Shown here: positions 1-4,762 of the stretch, in pieces
Layout of the letters: each line of letters opens with the position of its first letter
Numbering within the stretch: position 1 is the first letter of the stretch
Assembly (NCBI GenBank): GCA_905199285.1
Contig: CAJKFZ010000184.1
Coordinates: 1-5,496, forward strand
From: an uncultured Ruminococcus sp.
GTDB lineage: Bacteria; Bacillota; Clostridia; Oscillospirales; Ruminococcaceae
Length of the DNA stretch: 5,496 nt
Direction of reading: 5' to 3'
Made by a program: the position numbers and the translations under genes
Notes under the pieces: generated by a model
Told to the model about the DNA's origin: nothing
Seen by the model: only the letters and a program-made list of their open reading frames with translations
The model's database searches: none

Positions 1-2
1 AT

Positions 3-31
3 ATTATACCAGATTATTCTGGTAACTTCAA
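3..31 (-). promoter_or_regulatory. Sigma-A type promoter downstream of fusA, reading out of the window
   Basis: On the minus strand a TTGAAG box (31-26) is followed by 17 bases and a perfect TATAAT (8-3). That is 4 of 6 and 6 of 6 matches to the housekeeping consensus with ideal spacing. The transcript would start just outside the window. It lies about 53 bases after the fusA stop, and no terminator is seen between fusA and it. In most str operons the next gene is tuf (EF-Tu), so this is probably an extra promoter giving tuf more transcript than fusA. The identity of the next gene is inference because it is not in the window. Confidence 0.7.
7..24. repeat. Perfect inverted repeat inside the post-fusA promoter
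   Basis: TACCAGA, a 4-base centre (TTAT) and TCTGGTA form a perfect 7-base inverted repeat. It fills most of the spacer between the -35 and -10 boxes and overlaps the first two bases of the -10. The position fits an operator for a dimeric repressor. It could also fold as an RNA hairpin at the end of read-through transcripts from fusA. It has no T-run after it, so it is a poor intrinsic terminator. I do not recognise the sequence as a known regulator's site. Confidence 0.55.
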
Positions 32-83
32 GTGTTTTAGAGAAAAATATACTCCAAAAGCGCTTGATTTTTAATTACATTGA

Positions 84-2168
84 TCAATCCTTACCCTTAT
101 TGCGGGCAGTCATAATCTTTTCAGCGATATTCTTCGGAACTTCAAGGTAGCTGTGGGGTTCCATAGTGTACTGACCACGACCCTGAGTGTTGGAACGAAG
201 ATCGCTTGTATAGCCGAACATTTCAGAAAGCGGAACGAGAGCGTCAACCTGCACAGAACCTGTTCTGGATTCCTGTCCCTGGATCTGACCACGGCGTGAG
301 CTGAGATCGCCGATAACAGTACCTGTATAATCGTCAGGAACGATAACAGCAACCTTCATGATAGGCTCCATAAGAACCGGGTTAGCCTTCTCCATAGCTT
401 CCTTGAATGCCATAGAACCGGCAATCTGGAATGCCATTTCGGAGGAGTCAACTTCGTGGTAAGAACCATCGTAAAGCTCAACCTTAACGTCAACAACTTC
501 GTATCCAGCGAGGATACCGGACTTCATTGCGCCCTGGATACCCTTATCAACAGCAGGGATATATTCCTTAGGAATAGAACCGCCGACGATAGCGTTCTTG
601 AATTCGTAGCCCTTACCGGATTCGTTAGGTGAAACACGGATCTTAACGTGACCGTACTGTCCCTTACCACCGGACTGACGAGCGTACTTCTTGTCAACAT
701 CAGCAGAACCCTTGATAGCTTCCTTATAAGCAACCTGAGGTGCGCCTACGTTAGCCTCAACCTTAAACTCACGGAGGAGACGGTCAACGATAATATCGAG
801 GTGAAGCTCACCCATACCAGCGATGATAGTCTGACCTGTTTCTTCGTCTGTCCATGTCTTGAAAGTAGGATCTTCTTCAGCAAGCTTTGCGAGAGCGATA
901 CCCATTTTTTCCTGACCGGCCTTAGTCTTAGGCTCGATAGCGAGCTGGATAACAGGCTCCGGGAATTCCATGGATTCGAGGATGATAGGATGCTTTTCGT
1001 CACAGAGCGTGTCGCCTGTGGTTGTATTTTTAAGACCAACAGCAGCAGCGATATCGCCGGAATAAACTGTTGTAAGATCTTTTCTGTGGTTTGCGTGCAT
1101 CTGAACGATACGACCGAAACGCTCACGGTTATCCTTAGTAGCGTTAAGAACAGTATCACCCTGATTTACGACACCTGAATAAACACGGAAGAAAGCAAGC
1201 TTTCCAACGAATGGATCGGTTGCGATCTTGAATGCGAGAGCAGAGAATGGCTCGTCGTCAGAAGACGGTCTGTCCTCTTCCTCTTCAGTATCGGGGTTAA
1301 CACCCTTTATAGCAGGAACATCGAGCGGAGAAGGCATATAGTCGATGATAGCATCGAGAAGCTTCTGAACACCCTTGTTCTTATATGAAGTACCGCAGGT
1401 AACAGGAACCATCTCGTTAGCGATAGTAGACTTTCTGATGCAGTTCTTGATCTCTTCGATAGTAAGTTCTTCACCGTCGAGATACTTCATCATAAGCTCT
1501 TCGTCCTGTTCAGCAACGTGCTCAACCATATCGTCATGGTACTGCTGAGCTTTTTCCTTCATATCCTCCGGGATCTCCTCAACACGGATATCCTTTCCGA
1601 GGTCATCGTAATAAATGTAAGCCTTCATTTCAACAAGGTCGATGATTCCCTTGAATTCGTCCTCAGCGCCGATAGGAAGCTGAATCGGAACAGCGTTACA
1701 TTTAAGTCTGTCCTTCATCATGTCAACAACACGATAGAAGTTAGCTCCCATGATATCCATCTTATTTACATAAGCCATACGTGGAACTTTATAGTTATCA
1801 GCCTGTCTCCAAACGGTTTCAGACTGAGGTTCAACACCGCCCTTAGCGCAGAGAACAGTTACAGAGCCGTCGAGAACACGAAGTGAACGCTCAACTTCAA
1901 CAGTAAAGTCAACGTGGCCGGGAGTATCGATGATATTAAGTCTGTGGCCTGCCCAGTAGCAAGTAGTAGCAGCGGAAGTGATAGTGATACCTCTTTCCTG
2001 TTCCTGCTCCATCCAGTCCATAGTAGCGCTTCCCTCATGGGTTTCACCGATCTTGTGGTTTACACCTGTGTAATAAAGGATACGTTCTGTGGTTGTGGTC
2101 TTACCTGCGTCGATGTGGGCCATGATGCCGATATTTCTTGTATTTTCAAGTGTACAATCTCTTGACAT
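84..2168 (-). CDS. fusA: Elongation factor G (EF-G), translational GTPase
   Basis: EF-G is the cytoplasmic GTPase that moves tRNAs and mRNA through the ribosome and, with RRF, helps recycle it. The 694 residues match the usual full length. The G domain (about 8-290) shows the P-loop AHIDAGKTTTT (17-27), switch I GITITSA (60-66), DTPGH (81-85, with the GTPase His85) and NKMD (135-138). The G5 motif is CGTSYKNKG (258-266) rather than the more common GSA form. Domain II follows at about 307-400. Domain III (about 402-480) begins PEPVIQLAIEPKTKAGQEKM and contains GMGELHLDII. Domain IV (about 483-603) carries RQSGGKGQYGHV and the tip loop HEVDSSEMAF (571-580). Domain V runs to the end. A short acidic stretch (294-306) precedes domain II. 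The start is set by AGGAGG six bases upstream and by the family N-terminus LENTRNIGIMAHID. It is 24 bases after rpsG, so it is cotranscribed with it. Confidence 0.98.
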   Translation of the reverse strand: MSRDCTLENTRNIGIMAHIDAGKTTTTERILYYTGVNHKIGETHEGSATMDWMEQEQERGITITSAATTCYWAGHRLNIIDTPGHVDFTVEVERSLRVLDGSVTVLCAKGGVEPQSETVWRQADNYKVPRMAYVNKMDIMGANFYRVVDMMKDRLKCNAVPIQLPIGAEDEFKGIIDLVEMKAYIYYDDLGKDIRVEEIPEDMKEKAQQYHDDMVEHVAEQDEELMMKYLDGEELTIEEIKNCIRKSTIANEMVPVTCGTSYKNKGVQKLLDAIIDYMPSPLDVPAIKGVNPDTEEEEDRPSSDDEPFSALAFKIATDPFVGKLAFFRVYSGVVNQGDTVLNATKDNRERFGRIVQMHANHRKDLTTVYSGDIAAAVGLKNTTTGDTLCDEKHPIILESMEFPEPVIQLAIEPKTKAGQEKMGIALAKLAEEDPTFKTWTDEETGQTIIAGMGELHLDIIVDRLLREFKVEANVGAPQVAYKEAIKGSADVDKKYARQSGGKGQYGHVKIRVSPNESGKGYEFKNAIVGGSIPKEYIPAVDKGIQGAMKSGILAGYEVVDVKVELYDGSYHEVDSSEMAFQIAGSMAFKEAMEKANPVLMEPIMKVAVIVPDDYTGTVIGDLSSRRGQIQGQESRTGSVQVDALVPLSEMFGYTSDLRSNTQGRGQYTMEPHSYLEVPKNIAEKIMTARNKGKD

Positions 2169-2192
2169 AATAATCCTCCTTTAAAATGACGC

Positions 2193-2663
2193 TTACCAGC
2201 GGTAGTGAGCAAACGCCTTGTTTGCCTCTGCCATCTTGTGTGTATCGTCACGCTTCTTGCAGGCACCGCCTGTGCCGTTAATAGCGTCGAGGATTTCACC
2301 GGCAAGTCTTTCCTTCATAGTCTTTTCGTTTCTCTCTCTGGAATACTTAGTAATCCATCTGAGACCGAGAGTCTGACGTCTTTCTGGTCTTACCTCCATA
2401 GGAACCTGGTAAGTAGCGCCGCCGAGACGACGAGCCTTTACTTCGAGTTCTGGCATGATATTTTCCATAGCCTGCTCGAATGCTTCAAGAGCGTCCTTGC
2501 CTGTTTTTTCAGCTACGATTTCAAATGCATCGTAAACGATTTTCTGTGCAACACCCTTCTTACCATCAAGCATAATGTTGTTGATAAGGCGTGTTACGAG
2601 CTTTGAGTTGTATACAGGATCCTGTAATACATCACGCTTTGCGATATTACCTCTTCTTGGCAT
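2193..2663 (-). CDS. rpsG: 30S ribosomal protein S7
   Basis: S7 is a primary 16S rRNA-binding protein that nucleates the head of the 30S subunit and lines the E-site and mRNA exit channel. The product is 156 residues, the normal length for Bacillota. It shows the MPRRG N-terminus, the S7 signature around DPVYNSKLVTRLINNIMLDG (15-34), the beta-hairpin GGATYQVPMEVRPERR (81-96) and the conserved end KKRDDTHKMAEANKAFAHYRW (136-156, helix and C-terminus). An in-frame GTG at 2681 would add six residues, but its codons are the Shine-Dalgarno sequence itself, so ATG at 2663 is the start. It is the second gene of the str operon, after an unusually long spacer from rpsL. In E. coli S7 is the translational repressor of this operon; whether that holds here is unknown. 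Confidence 0.98.
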   Translation of the reverse strand: MPRRGNIAKRDVLQDPVYNSKLVTRLINNIMLDGKKGVAQKIVYDAFEIVAEKTGKDALEAFEQAMENIMPELEVKARRLGGATYQVPMEVRPERRQTLGLRWITKYSRERNEKTMKERLAGEILDAINGTGGACKKRDDTHKMAEANKAFAHYRW

Positions 2664-2671
2664 TTCGCTTC

Positions 2672-2678
2672 CCTCCTT
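2672..2678 (-). promoter_or_regulatory. Ribosome binding site of rpsG
   Basis: AAGGAGG lies 8 bases before the ATG at 2663. It fixes that start and rules out the in-frame GTG at 2681, which would make the Shine-Dalgarno sequence part of the coding region. Confidence 0.9.
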
Positions 2679-2710
2679 CACATAGATTCATGAATTCATA
2701 GGTACTCGAA

Positions 2711-2756
2711 CCAACCGATTACTGCGGACCAAATCCGGCAATGCTTCACCGGTCGG
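2711..2756 (-). promoter_or_regulatory. Two-part hairpin upstream of the rpsG ribosome binding site
   Basis: On the minus strand CCGACCG (2756-2750) pairs with CGGTTGG (2717-2711) as a 7-base outer stem with one G-U pair. Inside it ATTG plus CGGA (2742-2734, one bulged C) pairs with TCCG plus CAGT (2728-2721) around a TTTGG loop. The two stems are joined by an asymmetric internal loop of 7 and 3 bases. The structure ends 32 bases before the rpsG Shine-Dalgarno, a place where an S7 binding site could act. A competing pairing exists: CAAATCC (2783-2777) with GGATTTG (2736-2730). Folding was done by eye. Confidence 0.45.
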
Positions 2757-2788
2757 CACGTCAGGGCCAATGCAGAGGATTTGATAAG

Positions 2789-2809
2789 ATGCTGAAAAAA
2801 GTTCAGCAT
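2789..2809 (-). promoter_or_regulatory. Perfect 8-bp hairpin in the rpsL-rpsG spacer
   Basis: ATGCTGAA, a CTTTT loop and TTCAGCAT form an 8-base-pair perfect stem on the minus strand. No T-run follows, so termination is unlikely. Its GCTGAA/TTCAGC core also occurs in the hairpin at 2884-2905, which allows partner exchange. Confidence 0.5.
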
Positions 2810-2824
2810 GATCTATATAAATCT

Positions 2825-2841
2825 CCGCATTTATCCTGCGG
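2825..2841 (-). promoter_or_regulatory. Small GC-rich hairpin in the rpsL-rpsG spacer
   Basis: On the minus strand CCGCA, a 7-base loop (GGATAAA) and TGCGG form a 5-base-pair stem. It is short, and it is the weakest of the four spacer hairpins in length, though four of its five pairs are G-C. Confidence 0.35.
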
Positions 2842-2883
2842 TAGTAGATAGCCTATTTTATTAAATGGTGCGGCAGTTTTGAA

Positions 2884-2905
2884 TTCAGCCTGCCTGCTTG
2901 CTGAA
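2884..2905 (-). promoter_or_regulatory. Hairpin just after rpsL with the same core as 2789-2809
   Basis: On the minus strand TTCAGC (2905-2900), a 10-base loop and GCTGAA (2889-2884) form a 6-base-pair stem, starting 10 bases after the rpsL stop. The arms are the same hexamers as in the hairpin at 2789-2809 in the opposite order, so each arm has two possible partners. No T-run follows it. Confidence 0.4.
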
Positions 2906-2915
2906 ACAGAAGATC

Positions 2916-3332
2916 TTACTTCTGCTTAGGTCTCTTAGCGCCGTACTTGGAACGAGCCTGAGCACGGTTAGCAACGCCCTGAGCGTCAAGAGTACCTCTG
3001 ATGATGTGGTAACGCACACCAGGGAGATCCTTAACACGTCCGCCTCTGATAAGAACAACGCTGTGTTCCTGAAGGTTATGGCCGATACCAGGGATGTAAG
3101 AAGTTACTTCGTAACCGTTTGTGAGCTTAACTCTGGCGATCTTTCTCATAGCTGAGTTAGGCTTTTTAGGTGTAGCAGTTCTAACAGCAGTGCAAACGCC
3201 TCTTTTCTGAGGAGAGCTCTGGTTGATCTGAACCTTCTTCTTAGCATTGTAACCCTTCTGAAGTGCAGGAGCAGTAGACTTTGTCTCAAGATCCTTTCTT
3301 CCCTTACGAACGAGCTGGTTAAATGTTGGCAT
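2916..3332 (-). CDS. rpsL: 30S ribosomal protein S12
   Basis: S12 sits at the decoding centre of the 30S subunit and affects accuracy and tRNA selection. The 138-residue product has the family landmarks MPTFNQLVRKGR (1-12), SSPQKRGVCTAV (39-50), TPKKPNSAMRK (54-64), GHNLQEHSVVLIRGGRVKDLPGVRY (84 onward) and the end ARSKYGAKRPKQK. It carries the extended N-terminal region typical of Bacillota. Lys56 and Lys101 are at the two positions where changes commonly give streptomycin resistance, so this is the wild-type form. Asp102 is the residue methylthiolated in some bacteria. An in-frame ATG at 3383 would add 17 residues. It is rejected because it lies about 2 bases from the predicted transcription start and lacks a ribosome binding site. 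It is the first gene of the str operon and has its own promoter. Confidence 0.98.
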   Translation of the reverse strand: MPTFNQLVRKGRKDLETKSTAPALQKGYNAKKKVQINQSSPQKRGVCTAVRTATPKKPNSAMRKIARVKLTNGYEVTSYIPGIGHNLQEHSVVLIRGGRVKDLPGVRYHIIRGTLDAQGVANRAQARSKYGAKRPKQK

Positions 3333-3336
3333 ATTC

Positions 3337-3345
3337 TTCCTCCTT
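3337..3345 (-). promoter_or_regulatory. Ribosome binding site of rpsL
   Basis: AAGGAGGAA, with AGGAGG at 3344-3339, ends six bases before the ATG at 3332. It decides this start over the upstream in-frame ATG at 3383. Confidence 0.9.
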
Positions 3346-3391
3346 TTCTCAAATGATATAATATGTGCATATATAATCAGCACACTTTAAT

Positions 3392-3420
3392 ATTATATCC
3401 AAAAAAATCCGGCTTGTCAA
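3392..3420 (-). promoter_or_regulatory. Consensus sigma-A promoter of the str operon
   Basis: TTGACA (3420-3415), exactly 17 bases, then TATAAT (3397-3392): a perfect match to the housekeeping promoter consensus. The start of transcription should be near 3385, giving a leader of about 53 bases before rpsL. The -35 box is part of the hairpin of the preceding terminator, and the terminator's T-run lies in the spacer between the boxes. Such a strong promoter fits genes needed in large amounts. It means rpsL, rpsG and fusA can be transcribed independently of any upstream gene. Confidence 0.93.
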
Positions 3421-3443
3421 GGGGTAAACCTTAAAAAGCCGGA
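3401..3443 (-). terminator. Rho-independent terminator after the dockerin gene
   Basis: On the minus strand TCCGGCTT (3443-3436) pairs with AAGCCGGA (3415-3408) as an 8-base stem. After a small 3-by-3 internal loop AAGG (3432-3429) pairs with CCTT (3422-3419) around a 6-base loop. Seven T residues (3407-3401) follow directly. It begins about 60 bases after the dockerin gene stop and ends transcription from upstream before rpsL. It overlaps the rpsL promoter almost completely. On the plus strand the hairpin is not followed by a T-run, so it acts in one direction. Confidence 0.88.
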
Positions 3444-3503
3444 AATTTAACGTTATTTTGTGATTTTTCCCATCATAGGGGATAGTTTTGCCTCAGATGT
3501 TGG

Positions 3504-4730
3504 CTAATTTAGACTGTTTTGAATCCAGCCCTCAAGATTTGGCATAGTGCCGGGCGGCGAAGAGATGACAAGCGTATAGTATCTGAGGATCAAAGTTGCG
3601 TCAATACCGTCTACCACAGAATCCTTGTTAACGTCTGCCGCCAGTTTCTGTTTTTCGTTGAAAATACTTGTTCCTCCGGATATAATAACGGTATATTCAC
3701 GAAGAACAAGAGTAGCGTCTACTGCGTCAATAACGTTGTCATTGTTTACATTACCTAGGGTATATTCCTGTGGAACAGGCTTATCGGAGGCAGTTATAGT
3801 TATCGAAGCCTTGGCGACCGAGCCGTCGCTGCGCATAGCGTTTATAGTTATAACAGCCGTTCCGGCGGAATTGATATTGAGGATTTTATTGTCTGAAACG
3901 CCTGCAACGCTCCAGTTATCGGATTCAAACCAGATGTTTCCTGAAAATGCGCTGCTGTCGGAATAGGAATAATTTAAATTTACCGAATTTCCGCCATAGA
4001 GCTGACTTGATTCAGGCTGCTCCAGAATGACGAAGGCTTTATCAGGCGAAGCAGTTGTAGTAGTAGTTGTTGTTGTTGTTGTGGAGGAAGAAGTAGTAGT
4101 TGATGATGTTGTGATGGTTGATGATGACGTTGTAGTTGTAGCTGAAGAAGTAGTGGTGGTTGAAGTAGTAGTTGTTGTTGTCGTTTTCACGGGAGCAGTT
4201 GTTCCGGTTGAAGGACCGCTGCCAACGTTGATAAATCCGGAACGAAGCATCGGGAAGTAAGCCGAACCGGTTGAGGTTGTTGCAGTCATTTCCTCTGCGA
4301 CCCAGCTTACAGTATATTTTCCGGCAGGACAGTTTTCGGGAACATGGAAATATGCCGAGAAGAGAACGCTTTCGTTGTCGCCTGCGGAGGGATTAGAACC
4401 ATTTATCTCAAACATCATTGTGTCTCCGCTGATAGAAGTATTTATCGCACCATTATATGCGTCGCATCTTTCGGACATACCGATAGGCTGAATCGGCGAA
4501 TCGCACTTTAATCCGATGTTTGAAATATTTCTAAGAGCAACAGGGGATTCGACGATGATATCAATTTTAACATCATCTCCGGGAACAGCTTTCATGGTTT
4601 TAATAAACCATGTCATTTTGCTGCCTGATTTTATTAACGGAGCTTCGGCAGAAACCGGAAATGATATGCACATAAGCGCCATAAGCGTACTAAGAATGAC
4701 GGAAACAAGCTTTTTGTAATTTGATTTCAT
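3504..4730 (-). CDS. Secreted cohesin-like/Ig-like protein with C-terminal dockerin
   Basis: The 408-residue product is exported: residues 1-28 form a signal peptide (basic start, hydrophobic VILSTLMALM core, VSA before the cut). Residues about 38-170 look like a cohesin-type beta-sandwich: PGDDVKIDIIV, NISNIGL, GDTMMFEI, PAGKYTVSW and a closing FINVG. Residues 183-226 are a Thr/Ser linker. Residues about 231-314 resemble a bacterial Ig-like (Big_2) domain, with SAGTAVITI near its end. Residues about 324-390 are a type I-like dockerin with two calcium loops, N327/N329/D331/D335/D338 and D366/N368/D370/D374/D377, each followed by a helix (DATLVLR and DATLILR). Dockerins plug proteins into cohesins of a cellulosome-type complex outside the cell. 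No catalytic domain is seen, so it is a structural, binding or adaptor part rather than an enzyme. AAGGAGG ten bases upstream supports the start. It lies 32 bases after the TrkH gene with no terminator between. The dockerin call is firm; the cohesin-like call is moderate. Confidence 0.85.
   Translation of the reverse strand: MKSNYKKLVSVILSTLMALMCISFPVSAEAPLIKSGSKMTWFIKTMKAVPGDDVKIDIIVESPVALRNISNIGLKCDSPIQPIGMSERCDAYNGAINTSISGDTMMFEINGSNPSAGDNESVLFSAYFHVPENCPAGKYTVSWVAEEMTATTSTGSAYFPMLRSGFINVGSGPSTGTTAPVKTTTTTTTSTTTTSSATTTTSSSTITTSSTTTSSSTTTTTTTTTTASPDKAFVILEQPESSQLYGGNSVNLNYSYSDSSAFSGNIWFESDNWSVAGVSDNKILNINSAGTAVITINAMRSDGSVAKASITITASDKPVPQEYTLGNVNNDNVIDAVDATLVLREYTVIISGGTSIFNEKQKLAADVNKDSVVDGIDATLILRYYTLVISSPPGTMPNLEGWIQNSLN
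4053..4184 (-). repeat. ACN trinucleotide-rich tract encoding the Thr/Ser linker
   Basis: This tract encodes residues 183-226 of the dockerin protein: 44 residues with 31 Thr, 11 Ser, one Ala and one Ile. Runs of seven and ten Thr stand at its ends. On the plus strand it appears as GTT and GTA triplets. Several Thr codons are mixed, which breaks up long perfect repeats. In secreted polysaccharide-degrading proteins such linkers join domains flexibly and are often glycosylated. Triplet gain or loss by slippage would change linker length without shifting the frame. Confidence 0.9.
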
Positions 4731-4762
4731 AATTCAGACACCTCCTTAAATGGCTGATAAAA

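Larger units (their letters stand above)
2664..2915 (-). other. Long rpsL-rpsG spacer with several hairpins
   Basis: These 252 bases separate rpsL from rpsG and contain no credible gene. The spacer is long for genes that are normally close together. Read on the minus strand it holds, in order, four hairpin-forming repeats (listed separately) and then the rpsG ribosome binding site. No stem is followed by a T-run, so none looks like a normal intrinsic terminator. A weak internal promoter is possible: TTCAAA (2883-2878), 17 bases, TAAAAT (2860-2855), with 4 of 6 and 5 of 6 consensus matches. The part from about 2711 to 2780 is visibly richer in G and C than the rest of the spacer. Likely roles are autoregulation by S7, mRNA processing or differential expression of S12 against S7/EF-G; the sequence alone does not choose. 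Confidence 0.6.

Noticed and set aside
7..24. Intrinsic terminator after fusA
   Set aside because: The hairpin is followed by TAATAT rather than a T-run, and it sits exactly between good -35 and -10 boxes, so a promoter with a palindrome explains it better.
648..1178. Plus-strand open frame of 176 residues inside fusA
   Set aside because: It lies wholly antisense to a certain EF-G gene, resembles no family I know, and has no start signals. Codon bias of fusA explains the long frame.
2205..2606. Plus-strand open frame of 133 residues opposite rpsG
   Set aside because: It is antisense to a certain S7 gene, has low-complexity Ser/Leu/Cys content and no supporting ribosome binding site.
2664..2681. 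Upstream GTG start for rpsG giving six extra residues
   Set aside because: The extra codons are the Shine-Dalgarno sequence, and S7 proteins of this family begin MPRRG.
2686..2697. Overlapping palindromes ATTCATGAAT and GAATTC just upstream of the rpsG ribosome binding site
   Set aside because: They are short and AT-rich, fit no promoter spacing, and may well be chance in a sequence of this composition.
3333..3383. Upstream ATG start for rpsL giving 17 extra residues
   Set aside because: It would lie about 2 bases from the predicted transcription start, has no ribosome binding site, and S12 begins MPT at the ATG preceded by AGGAGG.
4027..4260. Plus-strand open frame encoding a Val/Glu-rich 77-residue peptide
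   Set aside because: It is the antisense reading of the Thr/Ser triplet tract (ACN read backwards gives NGT, hence Val). It has no ribosome binding site or promoter.
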